Source: Marinobacter sp. (lineage in GTDB: Bacteria; Pseudomonadota; Gammaproteobacteria; Pseudomonadales; Oleiphilaceae). Taken from it: a stretch of 64,000 nt of DNA. The stretch is taken from NCBI GenBank assembly GCA_022565395.1, contig JAIUMV010000002.1:186001-250000 (forward strand), given 5' to 3'. The notes under the pieces are model-generated. The model saw nothing but the letters and a program-made list of their open reading frames with translations. It did no database searches and was not told the origin of the DNA. This document shows positions 8,584 through 17,363 of the stretch, in pieces; the stretch's first letter is position 1; each line of letters begins with the position of its first letter. The position numbers and the translations under genes were made by a program.

Positions 8584-9870
8584 TCAGTAGTTCTGGCCGC
8601 TGCAACGACCGGTGCGGATATTGAAGTTTCCGCAGTTAACCGGCGCGGTCCAATCCGCGATGATGTTGGCGCTGTCGGGGAGGTAGTCGGTCCAGGCGTC
8701 ACCAATCACGCCATTAGGGGTTTGCCAGACAATGCTGAACTGGCCGTCGTCCTGGATTTCACCAATCAGCACCGGCTTGGTGAGGTGATGGTTAGTATTC
8801 ATCACAGCATAACCACCGGTAAGGTTAGGTATGGTGATGCCGTACATGGCAGCGCGAACAGCGTCCACATCGGTGGTGCCCGCGGCCTCAACGGCTTTGG
8901 TCCACATGGTGAAGCCAATGTAGGTGGCTTCCATGGGGTCGTTGGTCACCCGGTTGGTATCACCAATAAACTCATGCCATTTATCGATAAAGGCAAAGTT
9001 TTCGTCGGACTCAGCACTCATGAAGTAGTTCCATGCCGCCAGGTGTCCAACCAGCGGACCGGTATCAATACCGGACAGTTCTTCCTCGCCTACGGAGAAG
9101 GCGATAACCGGAATATCCTCGGCACTCACACCCTGGTTGCCCAGCTCCAGGTAGAAAGGTACGTTGGCATCACCGTTGATGGTGGATACCACCGCCGTTT
9201 TCTTGCCCTGAGAACCGAAGCGGCGGATATCAGACACAATGGTCTGCCAGTCTGAGTGACCGAACGGGGTGTAGTTGATCATGATATCCGCATCGGCCAC
9301 ACCCTTGCTCTTCAAGTAGGCTTCCAGAATGCGGTTGGTGGTGCGCGGATAAACGTAGTCCGTACCGGCCAATACGAAACGCTCAATACCCAGCTCGTTA
9401 ATCAGGTAATCGACTGCTGGAATCGCCTGCTGATTGGGCGCAGCACCGGTGTAGAAGATATTCCGGGAGGACTCCTCGCCTTCGTACTGTACCGGGTAGA
9501 ACATCAGGCCGTTCAGTTCTTCCAGCACCGGCAGTACCGACTTGCGAGATACCGATGTCCAGGTACCGAAGATGACATCCACTTTGTCCCGCTCCAGCAG
9601 CTGGCGTGCCCGCTCTGCGAACAAGGGCCAGTTGGAGGCGGGGTCCACCACCACCGGCTGGAGTTTCTTACCCAACAGGCCACCGCGCTGATTCTGCTGT
9701 TCAACCAGCATCAGCACGGTATCTTTCAGGGTAGTTTCAGAGATGGCCATGGTGCCTGACAGGGAATGCAGTACACCTACCTTGATCACATCATCTGCCG
9801 CGACGGCAGACAGGGAGACAGAAAACGCTAACGCAGACAAGCCAAGTTTCAGGCCCTTTTTTGCTTTCAT
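8584..9870 (-). CDS. urtA: Urea ABC transporter substrate-binding protein UrtA
   Basis: A 428-residue periplasmic binding protein (type I fold, Peripla_BP_5). A signal peptide covers about residues 1-24 (MKAKKGLKLGLSALAFSVSL, cleaved after VAA). The segment IKVGVLHSLSGTMAISE begins the mature ligand-binding domain, and the WTSVSRKSVLPVLEE and FYPVQYEGEESS segments are typical of UrtA. It is the first gene of urtABCDE and lies behind a candidate sigma-54 promoter at 9931-9947. Confidence 0.95.
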   Translation of the reverse strand: MKAKKGLKLGLSALAFSVSLSAVAADDVIKVGVLHSLSGTMAISETTLKDTVLMLVEQQNQRGGLLGKKLQPVVVDPASNWPLFAERARQLLERDKVDVIFGTWTSVSRKSVLPVLEELNGLMFYPVQYEGEESSRNIFYTGAAPNQQAIPAVDYLINELGIERFVLAGTDYVYPRTTNRILEAYLKSKGVADADIMINYTPFGHSDWQTIVSDIRRFGSQGKKTAVVSTINGDANVPFYLELGNQGVSAEDIPVIAFSVGEEELSGIDTGPLVGHLAAWNYFMSAESDENFAFIDKWHEFIGDTNRVTNDPMEATYIGFTMWTKAVEAAGTTDVDAVRAAMYGITIPNLTGGYAVMNTNHHLTKPVLIGEIQDDGQFSIVWQTPNGVIGDAWTDYLPDSANIIADWTAPVNCGNFNIRTGRCSGQNY

Positions 9871-9930
9871 GGTGCTGTTCCTTTTTCACTGTTTGTCACG
9901 TGGGTTGCGGGTCATTCGCACCAACGCCAG

Positions 9931-9947
9931 AGCATCCTCCGTTCCAA
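9931..9947 (-). promoter_or_regulatory. Candidate sigma-54 promoter for urtABCDE
   Basis: Read leftward the sequence is TTGGAACGGAGGATGCT. Against TGGCACG-N4-TTGCW the invariant GG and GC are present at the exact spacing and most other positions agree (A for C after GG, A for the first T of TTGC). The predicted start is about 50 bases before the urtA ATG. The two NtrC-type sites lie 80-140 bp upstream, a normal enhancer distance. Confidence 0.6.
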
Positions 9948-10025
9948 CTTTTAATAACTTGCGATTTTTCAATACGTTAAATGACTAAGGCGATTTCGTG
10001 GGGGGGACCGAACAGGGATCTGAGC

Positions 10026-10040
10026 GCACGTGATTGGTGC
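10026..10040. promoter_or_regulatory. NtrC-type enhancer site 1 (perfect core)
   Basis: GCAC-N7-GTGC (GCACGTGATTGGTGC) matches the dyad core recognised by NtrC. It lies midway between two outward-facing -24/-12 promoters, so it can serve both the urt and the atzF operons. Confidence 0.65.
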
Positions 10041-10056
10041 ACAAAAATGACCCAAG

Positions 10057-10071
10057 GCACCATGTCTGCGC
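10057..10071. promoter_or_regulatory. NtrC-type enhancer site 2 (one mismatch)
   Basis: GCAC-N7-GCGC differs from the NtrC core by one base. Its centre is 31 bp from that of site 1, three helical turns, the spacing expected for cooperative binding of two NtrC dimers on the same face of the DNA. Confidence 0.5.
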
Positions 10072-10159
10072 ACAAAGCGAGATTCATGTATTCAAGATTA
10101 AAATCTTTATCTGATTGTTTTTATTGATGTTTATATAAGGCATGCCGGCACCGCGAAGC

Positions 10160-10175
10160 TGGCACAGGGCTTGCC
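10160..10175 (+). promoter_or_regulatory. Sigma-54 promoter for the atzF-urea carboxylase operon
   Basis: TGGCACAGGGCTTGCC has a perfect -24 element (TGGCAC), five-base spacer and -12 element (TTGC). The predicted start is near 10186, inside the first GTATAC palindrome. An AT-rich stretch (10081-10138), suitable for IHF-type bending, lies between it and the NtrC-type sites. Confidence 0.8.
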
Positions 10176-10184
10176 ATACCTTCT

Positions 10185-10194
10185 TTGTATACAA
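10185..10194. promoter_or_regulatory. Probable GntR/FCD operator 1
   Basis: TTGTATACAA is a perfect palindrome of the type bound by FadR/FCD-subfamily GntR regulators. It overlaps the predicted transcription start of the sigma-54 promoter, a repressing position. The operon ends with a GntR/FCD gene (15721-16449), the likely partner. Confidence 0.6.
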
Positions 10195-10215
10195 GCCGAG
10201 GCCCGGAATGAGGCT

Positions 10216-10227
10216 TTGGTATACAAG
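10216..10227. promoter_or_regulatory. Probable GntR/FCD operator 2
   Basis: TTGGTATACAAG is an imperfect copy of operator 1, with the same GTATAC core. The two centres are 32 bp apart, close to three helical turns, so two dimers would sit on one face. Confidence 0.5.
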
Positions 10228-10253
10228 ATAACGATATGGACAGGATCCTGAAC

Positions 10254-12062
10254 ATGCTGACAACCCTTGGATGGACACTTGCCCAGTGGCAGCAGGCCTA
10301 CGCCGGTGGCCAGAACCCCGCTGACCTGCTGACACCTCTGCTGGAACATCTGCATAGAGCAGCAGACCCGGCCTGGATCAGCCTGCTGGACACCACCGGG
10401 CTTAACCATGCCCTGCAAGCGCTGACAAACAAAGTGCCTGCCGACCTGCCTCTCTACGGCGTGCCGGTGGCGGTGAAAGACAACATAGACGCCCTTGGCT
10501 TTGCCACCACCGCAGCCTGTCCGGCCTTCAGCTACCGGCCCAATGCCGACGCTGAGGCCATAGCCCGCCTGAAGGCCGCTGGCGCCATCATTATCGGCAA
10601 AACCAATCTGGATCAGTTTGCCACCGGACTGGTTGGCACCCGCTCTCCCTACGGTGCTGTGGCAAACAGCTTCAATACCGACTTCATCAGCGGCGGTTCC
10701 AGTTCAGGCTCCGCCTCAGTGGTGGCCAGGGGTTTGGTGCCTGTGGCACTTGGCACCGACACGGCAGGCTCGGGCCGGGTACCCGCCGGGCTCAACAACC
10801 TTGTTGGTCTCAAACCAACCCGGGGTGCTATTAGTCTTTCCGGTGTGGTGCCGGCCTGCCAAAGCCTGGACTGCGTGAGCGTGTTCGCCCTTACCACCCA
10901 GGATGCAGGTGTCCTGTACGACATCCTGCGCGCTGAGGACGCCACTGACCCTTTCAGCCGCCAGGCACCTGCGGCCCTCTCCGACACCGACGTGCGGCTG
11001 CGTGCAGCAGGCAGGATTCAGAAACTGGCAATACCGGTCAACCCACCCTGGTTTGGCGATCAAGCCGCGGAAGCCGCCTGGCAGGCTACTCTGGCGCAAC
11101 TGCCAGCCCTTGGTGTTGAACTGACGCCCATGGATTTCAGCCCGCTTTTCGAACTGGCTGCCCTGCTCTATGAAGGCCCCTGGGTCGCTGAGCGGCATGC
11201 TGCGGTGGGCGACTTCATCAATGACCACCCGGATGACGTCAACCCGGTGGTGGCGGGCATCATCCGCCAGGCGGAAGGCAAAACCGCGACCGAGGTATTC
11301 AAGGCGATTTACCGCAAAGAGGCCTTACTGAAACAGATTGACCGCGTCTTCAGCGGCGTGGATGCACTGCTTGTTCCCACCGCACCGCGCTTCCCCACGC
11401 TGGCCCAGGTGGACGCTGACCCAGTGTTGGTCAACAGCCAGATGGGCACCTACACCAACTTCGTCAACCTCGCTGATTTGTGTGCCCTGTCTGTTCCCGC
11501 CGGTTTCCGCGCCGACGGCCTGCCCTTTGGCATCACCCTCATCAGTGGCGCCTGGAAAGACAGCGCACTGCAGGATCTCGCCGCCCAGTGGCTCAACCAG
11601 CAACCGACGCCCTTGGGCGCCACCGATAAACCCCGTTCAGAGGAATATTCCGTGACATCAGGCAACGATAAAACCATCACCGTCGCTGTAGTCGGCGCGC
11701 ATCTCAGCGGCATGCCCCTGAATAGCCAGCTGGTTGAGCGCAACAGTCAGTTGCTGGAGCAGACCACCACAGCGCCCTGCTATCGGCTATATGCCCTGCC
11801 CAATACCACACCACCCAAGCCTGGCCTGCGTCGGGTCACTGACGGTAGCGGCAAGGCCATCATTCTGGAAGTGTGGCAAATGCCGGAACACGCGTTTGGC
11901 TCCTTTGTGGACCTGATTCCCTCCCCCCTGGGCATCGGCAAGGTCGAGCTGGCGGATGGTCGTTGGGTTAACGGCTTCATCTGTGAAGGCTATGCCTTCG
12001 AAGGCGCACGGGACGTAACTGAATTCGGTGGCTGGAGAGCCTATATCAAGGAGGGTAACTAA
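10254..12062 (+). CDS. atzF: Allophanate hydrolase
   Basis: A 602-residue two-domain enzyme that hydrolyses allophanate to CO2 and ammonia in the cytoplasm. The amidase-signature domain fills about residues 1-440, with catalytic Lys75 (VAVKDN), the cis-Ser in GGSSSGSA (147-154) and nucleophile Ser173 in DTAGSGR. The AtzF C-terminal domain starts near 460 and is needed for full allophanate breakdown. ATG 10254 is chosen over ATG 10236: AGGA at 10242-10245 is 8 bases before it, and the earlier ATG lacks a ribosome site. First gene of the atzF-urea carboxylase-gntR operon; it ends 1 bp before the next start. Confidence 0.93.
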   Translation: MLTTLGWTLAQWQQAYAGGQNPADLLTPLLEHLHRAADPAWISLLDTTGLNHALQALTNKVPADLPLYGVPVAVKDNIDALGFATTAACPAFSYRPNADAEAIARLKAAGAIIIGKTNLDQFATGLVGTRSPYGAVANSFNTDFISGGSSSGSASVVARGLVPVALGTDTAGSGRVPAGLNNLVGLKPTRGAISLSGVVPACQSLDCVSVFALTTQDAGVLYDILRAEDATDPFSRQAPAALSDTDVRLRAAGRIQKLAIPVNPPWFGDQAAEAAWQATLAQLPALGVELTPMDFSPLFELAALLYEGPWVAERHAAVGDFINDHPDDVNPVVAGIIRQAEGKTATEVFKAIYRKEALLKQIDRVFSGVDALLVPTAPRFPTLAQVDADPVLVNSQMGTYTNFVNLADLCALSVPAGFRADGLPFGITLISGAWKDSALQDLAAQWLNQQPTPLGATDKPRSEEYSVTSGNDKTITVAVVGAHLSGMPLNSQLVERNSQLLEQTTTAPCYRLYALPNTTPPKPGLRRVTDGSGKAIILEVWQMPEHAFGSFVDLIPSPLGIGKVELADGRWVNGFICEGYAFEGARDVTEFGGWRAYIKEGN

Positions 12063-12063
12063 G

Positions 12064-15000
12064 ATGACAGACAGCACCCTGTTCTCAACCGTACTGATTG
12101 CCAATCGTGGCGAAATCGCGGTGCGGATTATCTGCACACTGAAACGCCTGGGCATCCGCAGTGTGGCAGTGTATGCCCACGCTGACAGACACAGCCAGCA
12201 TGTGGAACTGGCAGACGAAGCCATTGCCCTGACCGGCAATAACGCCAGTGAAACCTACCTCGACAGCGCCCAGATCCTGGCTGCGGCAAAAGCCTCGGGG
12301 GCTGAAGCCATCATCCCGGGTTATGGCTTTTTGTCTGAAAACGCAGAGTTTGCCGAAGCCTGTGCCACCGCAGGCATTACCTTTGTGGGCCCCACGCCGG
12401 AACAGATGCGCCAGTTCGGCCTCAAACACCGGGCCCGGGAGATTGCCGAGCAGGCGGGCGTGCCGCTGGCGCCGGGCTCCGGCCTGCTGGCAGATGTGGA
12501 CGAAGCCCTCAGCGTTGCAGACACACTCGGCTACCCGGTGATGCTGAAGAGCACGGCTGGCGGTGGCGGTATCGGCCTGACGCGTTGCAACAGCGCAGCG
12601 GAATTGCAGGACGCCTTTGCCACTGTCCAGCGATTGGGCAAAAGCTTCTTTAACGACAGCGGCGTGTTTCTGGAACGCTACATCGCCCGTGCCCGCCATG
12701 TGGAAGTGCAGATGTTTGGCGATGGTCACGGCGAGGTCGTCGCTCTCGGTGAACGGGACTGCTCTTTACAACGCCGCAACCAGAAAGTGGTGGAAGAAAC
12801 CCCAGCCCCCAATCTGCCCGTCAGCACCCGGCAGAAGATGCTTGACGCTGCTGTGGCACTGGGCCAGGCGGTCAACTACCAGTCCGCCGGTACGGTGGAG
12901 TATATCTATGACGCCGACCGTGACGAGTTCTATTTTCTGGAGGTCAATACCCGCCTGCAGGTGGAACACCCGGTCACTGAATGCGTAACCGGTCTGGATC
13001 TGGTGGAATGGATGCTGCTGATCGCAGCAGGCCAAAGCCCGGCACTGGGTAACTTCCAGCCTGTTCTCAACGGCGCCTCCATGGAAGTACGTATCTACGC
13101 CGAAGATCCCATCAAAGACTTCCAGCCTTCCCCCGGCGAGCTGACGGACGTAACTTGGCCCGGTGGCGATGTACGGGTGGATACCTGGGTGGAAACCGGC
13201 ACTCAGGTGTCAGCCCTGTTTGACCCCATGATCGCCAAACTGATCGTGCACGGTAAAGACCGCGCCGATGCCCTCGCCAAGCTCCGCGACGCGCTGGATA
13301 ACACCCGCCTGCTGGGCATCGCCACCAACCTGGACTACCTGCGTCAGGTGGTGGCCCAGGAAGATTTTGCCCGCGGCATTGTCTCCACCCGCGCACTGGA
13401 GAGTTTCGTTTATCGCCCGGCTGTGGCCGAGGTGGTCAAACCCGGCACCTATACCACGGTGCAGGATTTCCCGGGTCGCGTAGGCTACTGGAACATCGGT
13501 GTGCCGCCCTCTGGCCCCATGGATGATTTTGCCTTCCGCGTTGCCAATCGCATTGTCGGCAACCACAACGATGCTGCCGGTCTGGAGTGCACCCTGATTG
13601 GCCCCAGCCTGCGCTTCCATCAGGATACCGTAATCGCTCTGACCGGCGCTCCCACAGGGGCGACGCTGGATGGCGAACCGGTTGCCTTCTGGGCACCGAT
13701 TACCGTCAAAGCCGGGCAGTTGCTGGCGGTGGACAAGGCCACCCAAGGTTGCCGCACCTACCTGGCCGTCAGAGGCGGTTTTGATGTACCCGTCTATATG
13801 GGCAGCCGCGCCACCTTTGCCCTCGGCCAGTTTGGCGGCCATGGCGGCCGACCCCTGCGCCCGGGTGACATGCTAGGCATCAGCCAGCCCGGCCTGCCGG
13901 CCTGCACCACCCCTGCGCCGATCTCCGACCCCGCAGCCGCCGACCCGGCGCTGATTCCGACCTATCCGGATCACTGGGAAATTGGCGTACTCTACGGCCC
14001 CCATGGTGCACCTGACTTTTTCTCCGAAGCGTCCATCGAGAACTTCTTCGCCCAGGACTGGGAGGTTCACTACAATTCGAACCGCCTCGGCATTCGCCTG
14101 AACGGCCCAAAACCGGAGTTCACCCGTACCGACGGTGGCGAGGCGGGCCTGCACCCCTCCAACATCCATGACACCGAGTACGCCATCGGTAGCATCAACT
14201 TCACGGGTGACATGCCCGTTATCCTGACCCGGGACGGCCCCAGCCTGGGTGGTTTTGTCTGCCCGGTCACCATTGCCAAAGCCGAGCTGTGGAAAGTCGG
14301 TCAGGTTAAACCCGGCGACAAAATTCGCTTCGTGCCCATGGATAACGGCACTGCAGTGCGCCTCAATCAGCGCCAGGAAGCCACCATCAAAACCCTGACC
14401 GCCCAGCCCACCGCGCCCTGGATTGCGCCGGACCTGCGGCCCCTTAACGACCTGTCGGCCACCATTCTGGCGCGCCTGCCCGCCGAAGGTAGCCGACCGG
14501 AAGTGACCTATCGGCAAGCCGGTGACCAATACGTTCTAATGGAGTACGGCCCCAACCTGCTGGATATCGCTGTGCGCCTGCGGGTCCATGCGCTGATGGA
14601 GCGCATCGCCGACCTGCAACCCGCCGGGTTGCTGGAGCTCTCTCCCGGGGTGCGTTCCCTGCAACTGCGCTACGACAACACCGTGCTCAGTCAGGAAGCG
14701 CTGATGCACTACCTGCTGGAACTGGAGGACCTGCTGCCCGCCGCCGATCAGCTGAAAGTACGCAGCCGCGTGGTGCACCTGCCCATGGCCTTCGAAGACA
14801 GTGCCACCCTGGATGCGGTCAGCCGTTACCGGCAATCCGTGCGGGATACCGCGCCCTGGCTGCCCAACAATGTGGACTTCATCCAGCGCATCAACGGCCT
14901 GGACAGCCGGGAGGGCGTCAAGGATGTGGTCTTCAATGCCCGCTACCTGGTGCTGGGGCTGGGGGATGTCTATCTGGGCGCCCCCTGCGCCGTGCCCCTT

Positions 15001-15711
15001 GATCCACGGCACCGGTTGCTGACATCCAAATACAACCCTGCCCGTACCTATACTGCAGAAGGTACCGTGGGCATCGGCGGCGTCTATATGTGCATCTATG
15101 GCATGGACTCCCCCGGTGGCTACCAGCTGGTGGGCCGGACTTTGCCCATCTGGAACAAGTACCTGAAGAACAAACAGTTCGCTGAAGGTGCGCCGTGGCT
15201 GCTACGGTTCTTTGATCAGGTGTGCTATTACCCCGTCACCGAAGAGGAACTGGATGTGATGCGCGATCAGTTCCGCGCCGGGCAACTGGAGATCCACATC
15301 GAGGAAGAGACCTTCGATCTGGGCAGCCACCTGGCCTTCCTGGAAGAAAATGCCGAGGATATCGCCTGTTTCAGGGAACGCCAGCAAGCCGCCTACGTGA
15401 AGGAAGTAGCCCTGTGGAAAGAGAGCGAGGCGGAAGCCCTGGAGCAACTGGCCAAAGCACCGCCACCCAAGGATACGGGCGACCTCTCCAGCCTGGGGGA
15501 ACTGATCAGCGCGGAGATCGCCGGCAACATCTGGAAGTGTCTGGTGAAGCCCGGTGATACGGTGGCAGCGGGTGACCCGCTGGTGATTGTCGAAGCCATG
15601 AAGATGGAGTTCGAGGTGAATGCCAGCGTCGCCGGTAAGATCAGTGCCCTGCACTGCGCGCCCGGCAAAGCGGTATCACCCGGCGAACCCCTCGTGAGCA
15701 TTGAGGTTTGA
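12064..15711 (+). CDS. Urea carboxylase
   Basis: A 1215-residue biotin enzyme converting urea, bicarbonate and ATP to allophanate. Domains in order: biotin carboxylase (about 1-450, ATP-grasp loop KSTAGGGGIGL), urea-type carboxyltransferase (about 460-1090, AHS1/AHS2 type) and a biotinyl domain with biotin on Lys1180 in EAMKMEFEV. Residue 712 is Asn in GSINFTGDMP; its counterpart in the guanidine-operon homologue is Asp, and this fits a true urea carboxylase (inference from recalled family data). GGAGG upstream fixes ATG 12064. Allophanate hydrolase is separate here, unlike fungal DUR1,2 where they are fused. Confidence 0.93.
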   Translation: MTDSTLFSTVLIANRGEIAVRIICTLKRLGIRSVAVYAHADRHSQHVELADEAIALTGNNASETYLDSAQILAAAKASGAEAIIPGYGFLSENAEFAEACATAGITFVGPTPEQMRQFGLKHRAREIAEQAGVPLAPGSGLLADVDEALSVADTLGYPVMLKSTAGGGGIGLTRCNSAAELQDAFATVQRLGKSFFNDSGVFLERYIARARHVEVQMFGDGHGEVVALGERDCSLQRRNQKVVEETPAPNLPVSTRQKMLDAAVALGQAVNYQSAGTVEYIYDADRDEFYFLEVNTRLQVEHPVTECVTGLDLVEWMLLIAAGQSPALGNFQPVLNGASMEVRIYAEDPIKDFQPSPGELTDVTWPGGDVRVDTWVETGTQVSALFDPMIAKLIVHGKDRADALAKLRDALDNTRLLGIATNLDYLRQVVAQEDFARGIVSTRALESFVYRPAVAEVVKPGTYTTVQDFPGRVGYWNIGVPPSGPMDDFAFRVANRIVGNHNDAAGLECTLIGPSLRFHQDTVIALTGAPTGATLDGEPVAFWAPITVKAGQLLAVDKATQGCRTYLAVRGGFDVPVYMGSRATFALGQFGGHGGRPLRPGDMLGISQPGLPACTTPAPISDPAAADPALIPTYPDHWEIGVLYGPHGAPDFFSEASIENFFAQDWEVHYNSNRLGIRLNGPKPEFTRTDGGEAGLHPSNIHDTEYAIGSINFTGDMPVILTRDGPSLGGFVCPVTIAKAELWKVGQVKPGDKIRFVPMDNGTAVRLNQRQEATIKTLTAQPTAPWIAPDLRPLNDLSATILARLPAEGSRPEVTYRQAGDQYVLMEYGPNLLDIAVRLRVHALMERIADLQPAGLLELSPGVRSLQLRYDNTVLSQEALMHYLLELEDLLPAADQLKVRSRVVHLPMAFEDSATLDAVSRYRQSVRDTAPWLPNNVDFIQRINGLDSREGVKDVVFNARYLVLGLGDVYLGAPCAVPLDPRHRLLTSKYNPARTYTAEGTVGIGGVYMCIYGMDSPGGYQLVGRTLPIWNKYLKNKQFAEGAPWLLRFFDQVCYYPVTEEELDVMRDQFRAGQLEIHIEEETFDLGSHLAFLEENAEDIACFRERQQAAYVKEVALWKESEAEALEQLAKAPPPKDTGDLSSLGELISAEIAGNIWKCLVKPGDTVAAGDPLVIVEAMKMEFEVNASVAGKISALHCAPGKAVSPGEPLVSIEV

Positions 15712-15720
15712 GGTAAGCTT

Positions 15721-16449
15721 ATGAGCACTGCGCCAGTCAGCCCACCCCGCCCCCGGGGCAGCGTCACTGATCGGGTCTACGAGGCCCTGAAACAGGACAT
15801 CTTCGAGTTCCGCCGCCTGCCCGGTGACCGGTTCACGGAGAGTGACGTGGCGCAGCGCCTCAACGCCAGCCGCACCCCCGTCCGCGAAGCCCTCTACCGC
15901 CTGCAACGGGAGGGTTACGTGGATGTGCTGTTTCGGGCCGGCTGGCAGATACGCCCCTTTGACTTTGAGCACTTCGAGGAACTCTACGACCTGCGCATCA
16001 CCCTGGAACGGGCCGCTGTCCACAAGCTGGTGCGCCAGGAAAGCGCCGAGAAGGTCATCAGCCAGCTACAAATGATCTGGGACCCCGACCGGGTTGCGCT
16101 GGACCGGGTGGTGGGCAGCACCGTCCGGGTGCTGGACGAAAGCTTCCACTGCGAAATCGTCGCCGCCGCCGGCAACCGGGAAATGGCCCGCATCCATCAG
16201 GAACTGACCGAACGCCTGCGTATCATCCGTCGCCTGGATTTCAGTAAGGAAAACCGCATTAAGGCCACCTACGAAGAGCACGCCGAGATCCTCGACGCCC
16301 TGGCCCGCAAGCGCTCAGACCACGCCGCCCAGCTGCTCACCGCCCATATCCGCACCAGCCAGGCGGCAGTGCGGGACATCACCATGGAGCGGATACGGGA
16401 AGCGGCGGAGGTCTTGCAGCGGCGGGTGTATGCGGGTGATGCGGGATAA
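15721..16449 (+). CDS. GntR family regulator, FCD subfamily
   Basis: A 242-residue regulator. The winged helix at about 12-75 includes ESDVAQRLNASRTPVREAL, typical of GntR. The helical FCD ligand-binding domain (about 85-215) keeps metal-ligand-like positions in DESFHCEIV, EEHAEILDAL and LLTAHIRTSQ. It starts 9 bp after the urea carboxylase stop and is probably co-transcribed. FCD regulators bind palindromes with GTATAC-like cores, and two such palindromes lie over the operon start, so it probably represses its own operon in answer to a pathway metabolite such as allophanate or urea (inference). Confidence 0.88.
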   Translation: MSTAPVSPPRPRGSVTDRVYEALKQDIFEFRRLPGDRFTESDVAQRLNASRTPVREALYRLQREGYVDVLFRAGWQIRPFDFEHFEELYDLRITLERAAVHKLVRQESAEKVISQLQMIWDPDRVALDRVVGSTVRVLDESFHCEIVAAAGNREMARIHQELTERLRIIRRLDFSKENRIKATYEEHAEILDALARKRSDHAAQLLTAHIRTSQAAVRDITMERIREAAEVLQRRVYAGDAG

Positions 16450-16468
16450 CGCAAAGCCAGATTTTTTT

Positions 16469-16608
16469 GCCACGGACGTCACGGACACTTACGGACACTT
16501 ACGGACTAAAAGATGTTTAGCCACGGACGACACGAACACACACGGAAAAATAACGTACTGACAAACCAATTCCTGTTTTTGTCCGTGCTCGTCCGTGACG
16601 TCCGTGGC
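16469..16608. repeat. Inverted-repeat element built from CACGGAC units
   Basis: An 18-base perfect inverted repeat (GCCACGGACGTCACGGAC at 16469-16486; its complement at 16591-16608) encloses further copies: ACGGACACTT twice in tandem at 16481-16500, ACGGAC at 16501 and GCCACGGACGACACGAAC at 16520-16537. It fills the space between the convergent gntR and elyC ends. It has no coding potential and looks like a small interspersed palindromic element (REP or MITE type). It could act as a bidirectional terminator. Confidence 0.75.
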
Positions 16609-16622
16609 TTCTCTTAATGCGT

Positions 16623-17363
16623 CTAGTTACCAATCATTCGCTGCCACAGCAGGCCGAGTATTTCGTAAAACGCTCGCTCTGACTTGTGCTGCTGTAGCGC
16701 CTGTACCTTCAGATCGGAGCCTTCACTGCCGAGGCGCAGGGCGGGTGCGGGCATGGGGCTCAGATCCTGCTGTTCAAAAAACCGTATGGCCCGCTTCAGG
16801 TGAGAGGCCTCGGTAACCAGAGCAAAGGTTTTGTCTTCCAGCCAGGGGCGCATCAACGCCGCTTCCTCGCGGGTGTCCCTCGGTGTCCGGAAGATGCGGA
16901 TACGGTCCGGGTCAACACCCATGCCCACGGCAATCTCGGCGGTAATCTCTGCGTGGTTGTTGCGGTCATAGCCTGCGTAACCGGAAACAAACAGTTCTGC
17001 TTCAGGATTTGCTTCCAGAATACGCAGCCCCTCCACCAGCCTGTACAGGGAAGACGAGCAGAGCTGTGCGGCCGGTGGCACCCGCCGGTCACTGCTATGG
17101 CAGCCGCCCAGCACTACCACCACATCCACCGGCTGCTCCAGATCAAAGGCCAGATAGTCTCCTTCCACCAGATTAACCAGCCGCGTGGCCACCGGGCCCC
17201 AGCTGGTCAGGAGTAACAGCAGGGTGCCGGTCACCAGCAAGCCTCGCGCGGTGCGGGGCAACCGGTTCAGTAACAGTATCCCCAGCGTCAGCAATACCAG
17301 TGTCAGGGGAATAGGCATCAGCAACAGGCCGATGAACTTCTTGAGTTCAAATGCAAGCATCAC
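16623..17363 (-). CDS. elyC: ElyC/SanA/YdcF family envelope protein (DUF218)
   Basis: A 246-residue inner-membrane protein with two N-terminal hydrophobic segments (about 10-32 and 38-55) and a periplasmic DUF218 domain (VDVVVVLGG at about 80, then TEASHLKRAIRFFE). Length and topology match ElyC, which affects peptidoglycan precursor metabolism in enterobacteria. It overlaps the upstream sugar kinase by 4 bp (ATGA at 17360), so both are one transcript. The exact role in this organism is inferred from family only. Confidence 0.8.
   Translation of the reverse strand: MMLAFELKKFIGLLLMPIPLTLVLLTLGILLLNRLPRTARGLLVTGTLLLLLTSWGPVATRLVNLVEGDYLAFDLEQPVDVVVVLGGCHSSDRRVPPAAQLCSSSLYRLVEGLRILEANPEAELFVSGYAGYDRNNHAEITAEIAVGMGVDPDRIRIFRTPRDTREEAALMRPWLEDKTFALVTEASHLKRAIRFFEQQDLSPMPAPALRLGSEGSDLKVQALQQHKSERAFYEILGLLWQRMIGN

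Noticed and set aside
9911-9932. Alternative -24/-12 element for urtA around CTGGCGTTGGTGCG
   Set aside because: The spacing between GG and GC is three bases too short; the element at 9931-9947 has exact spacing.
10021-10080. TGGTGC...GCACCA pair read as one large inverted repeat
   Set aside because: The outer-facing half sites are better explained as parts of two separate GCAC-N7-GYGC dyads 31 bp apart.
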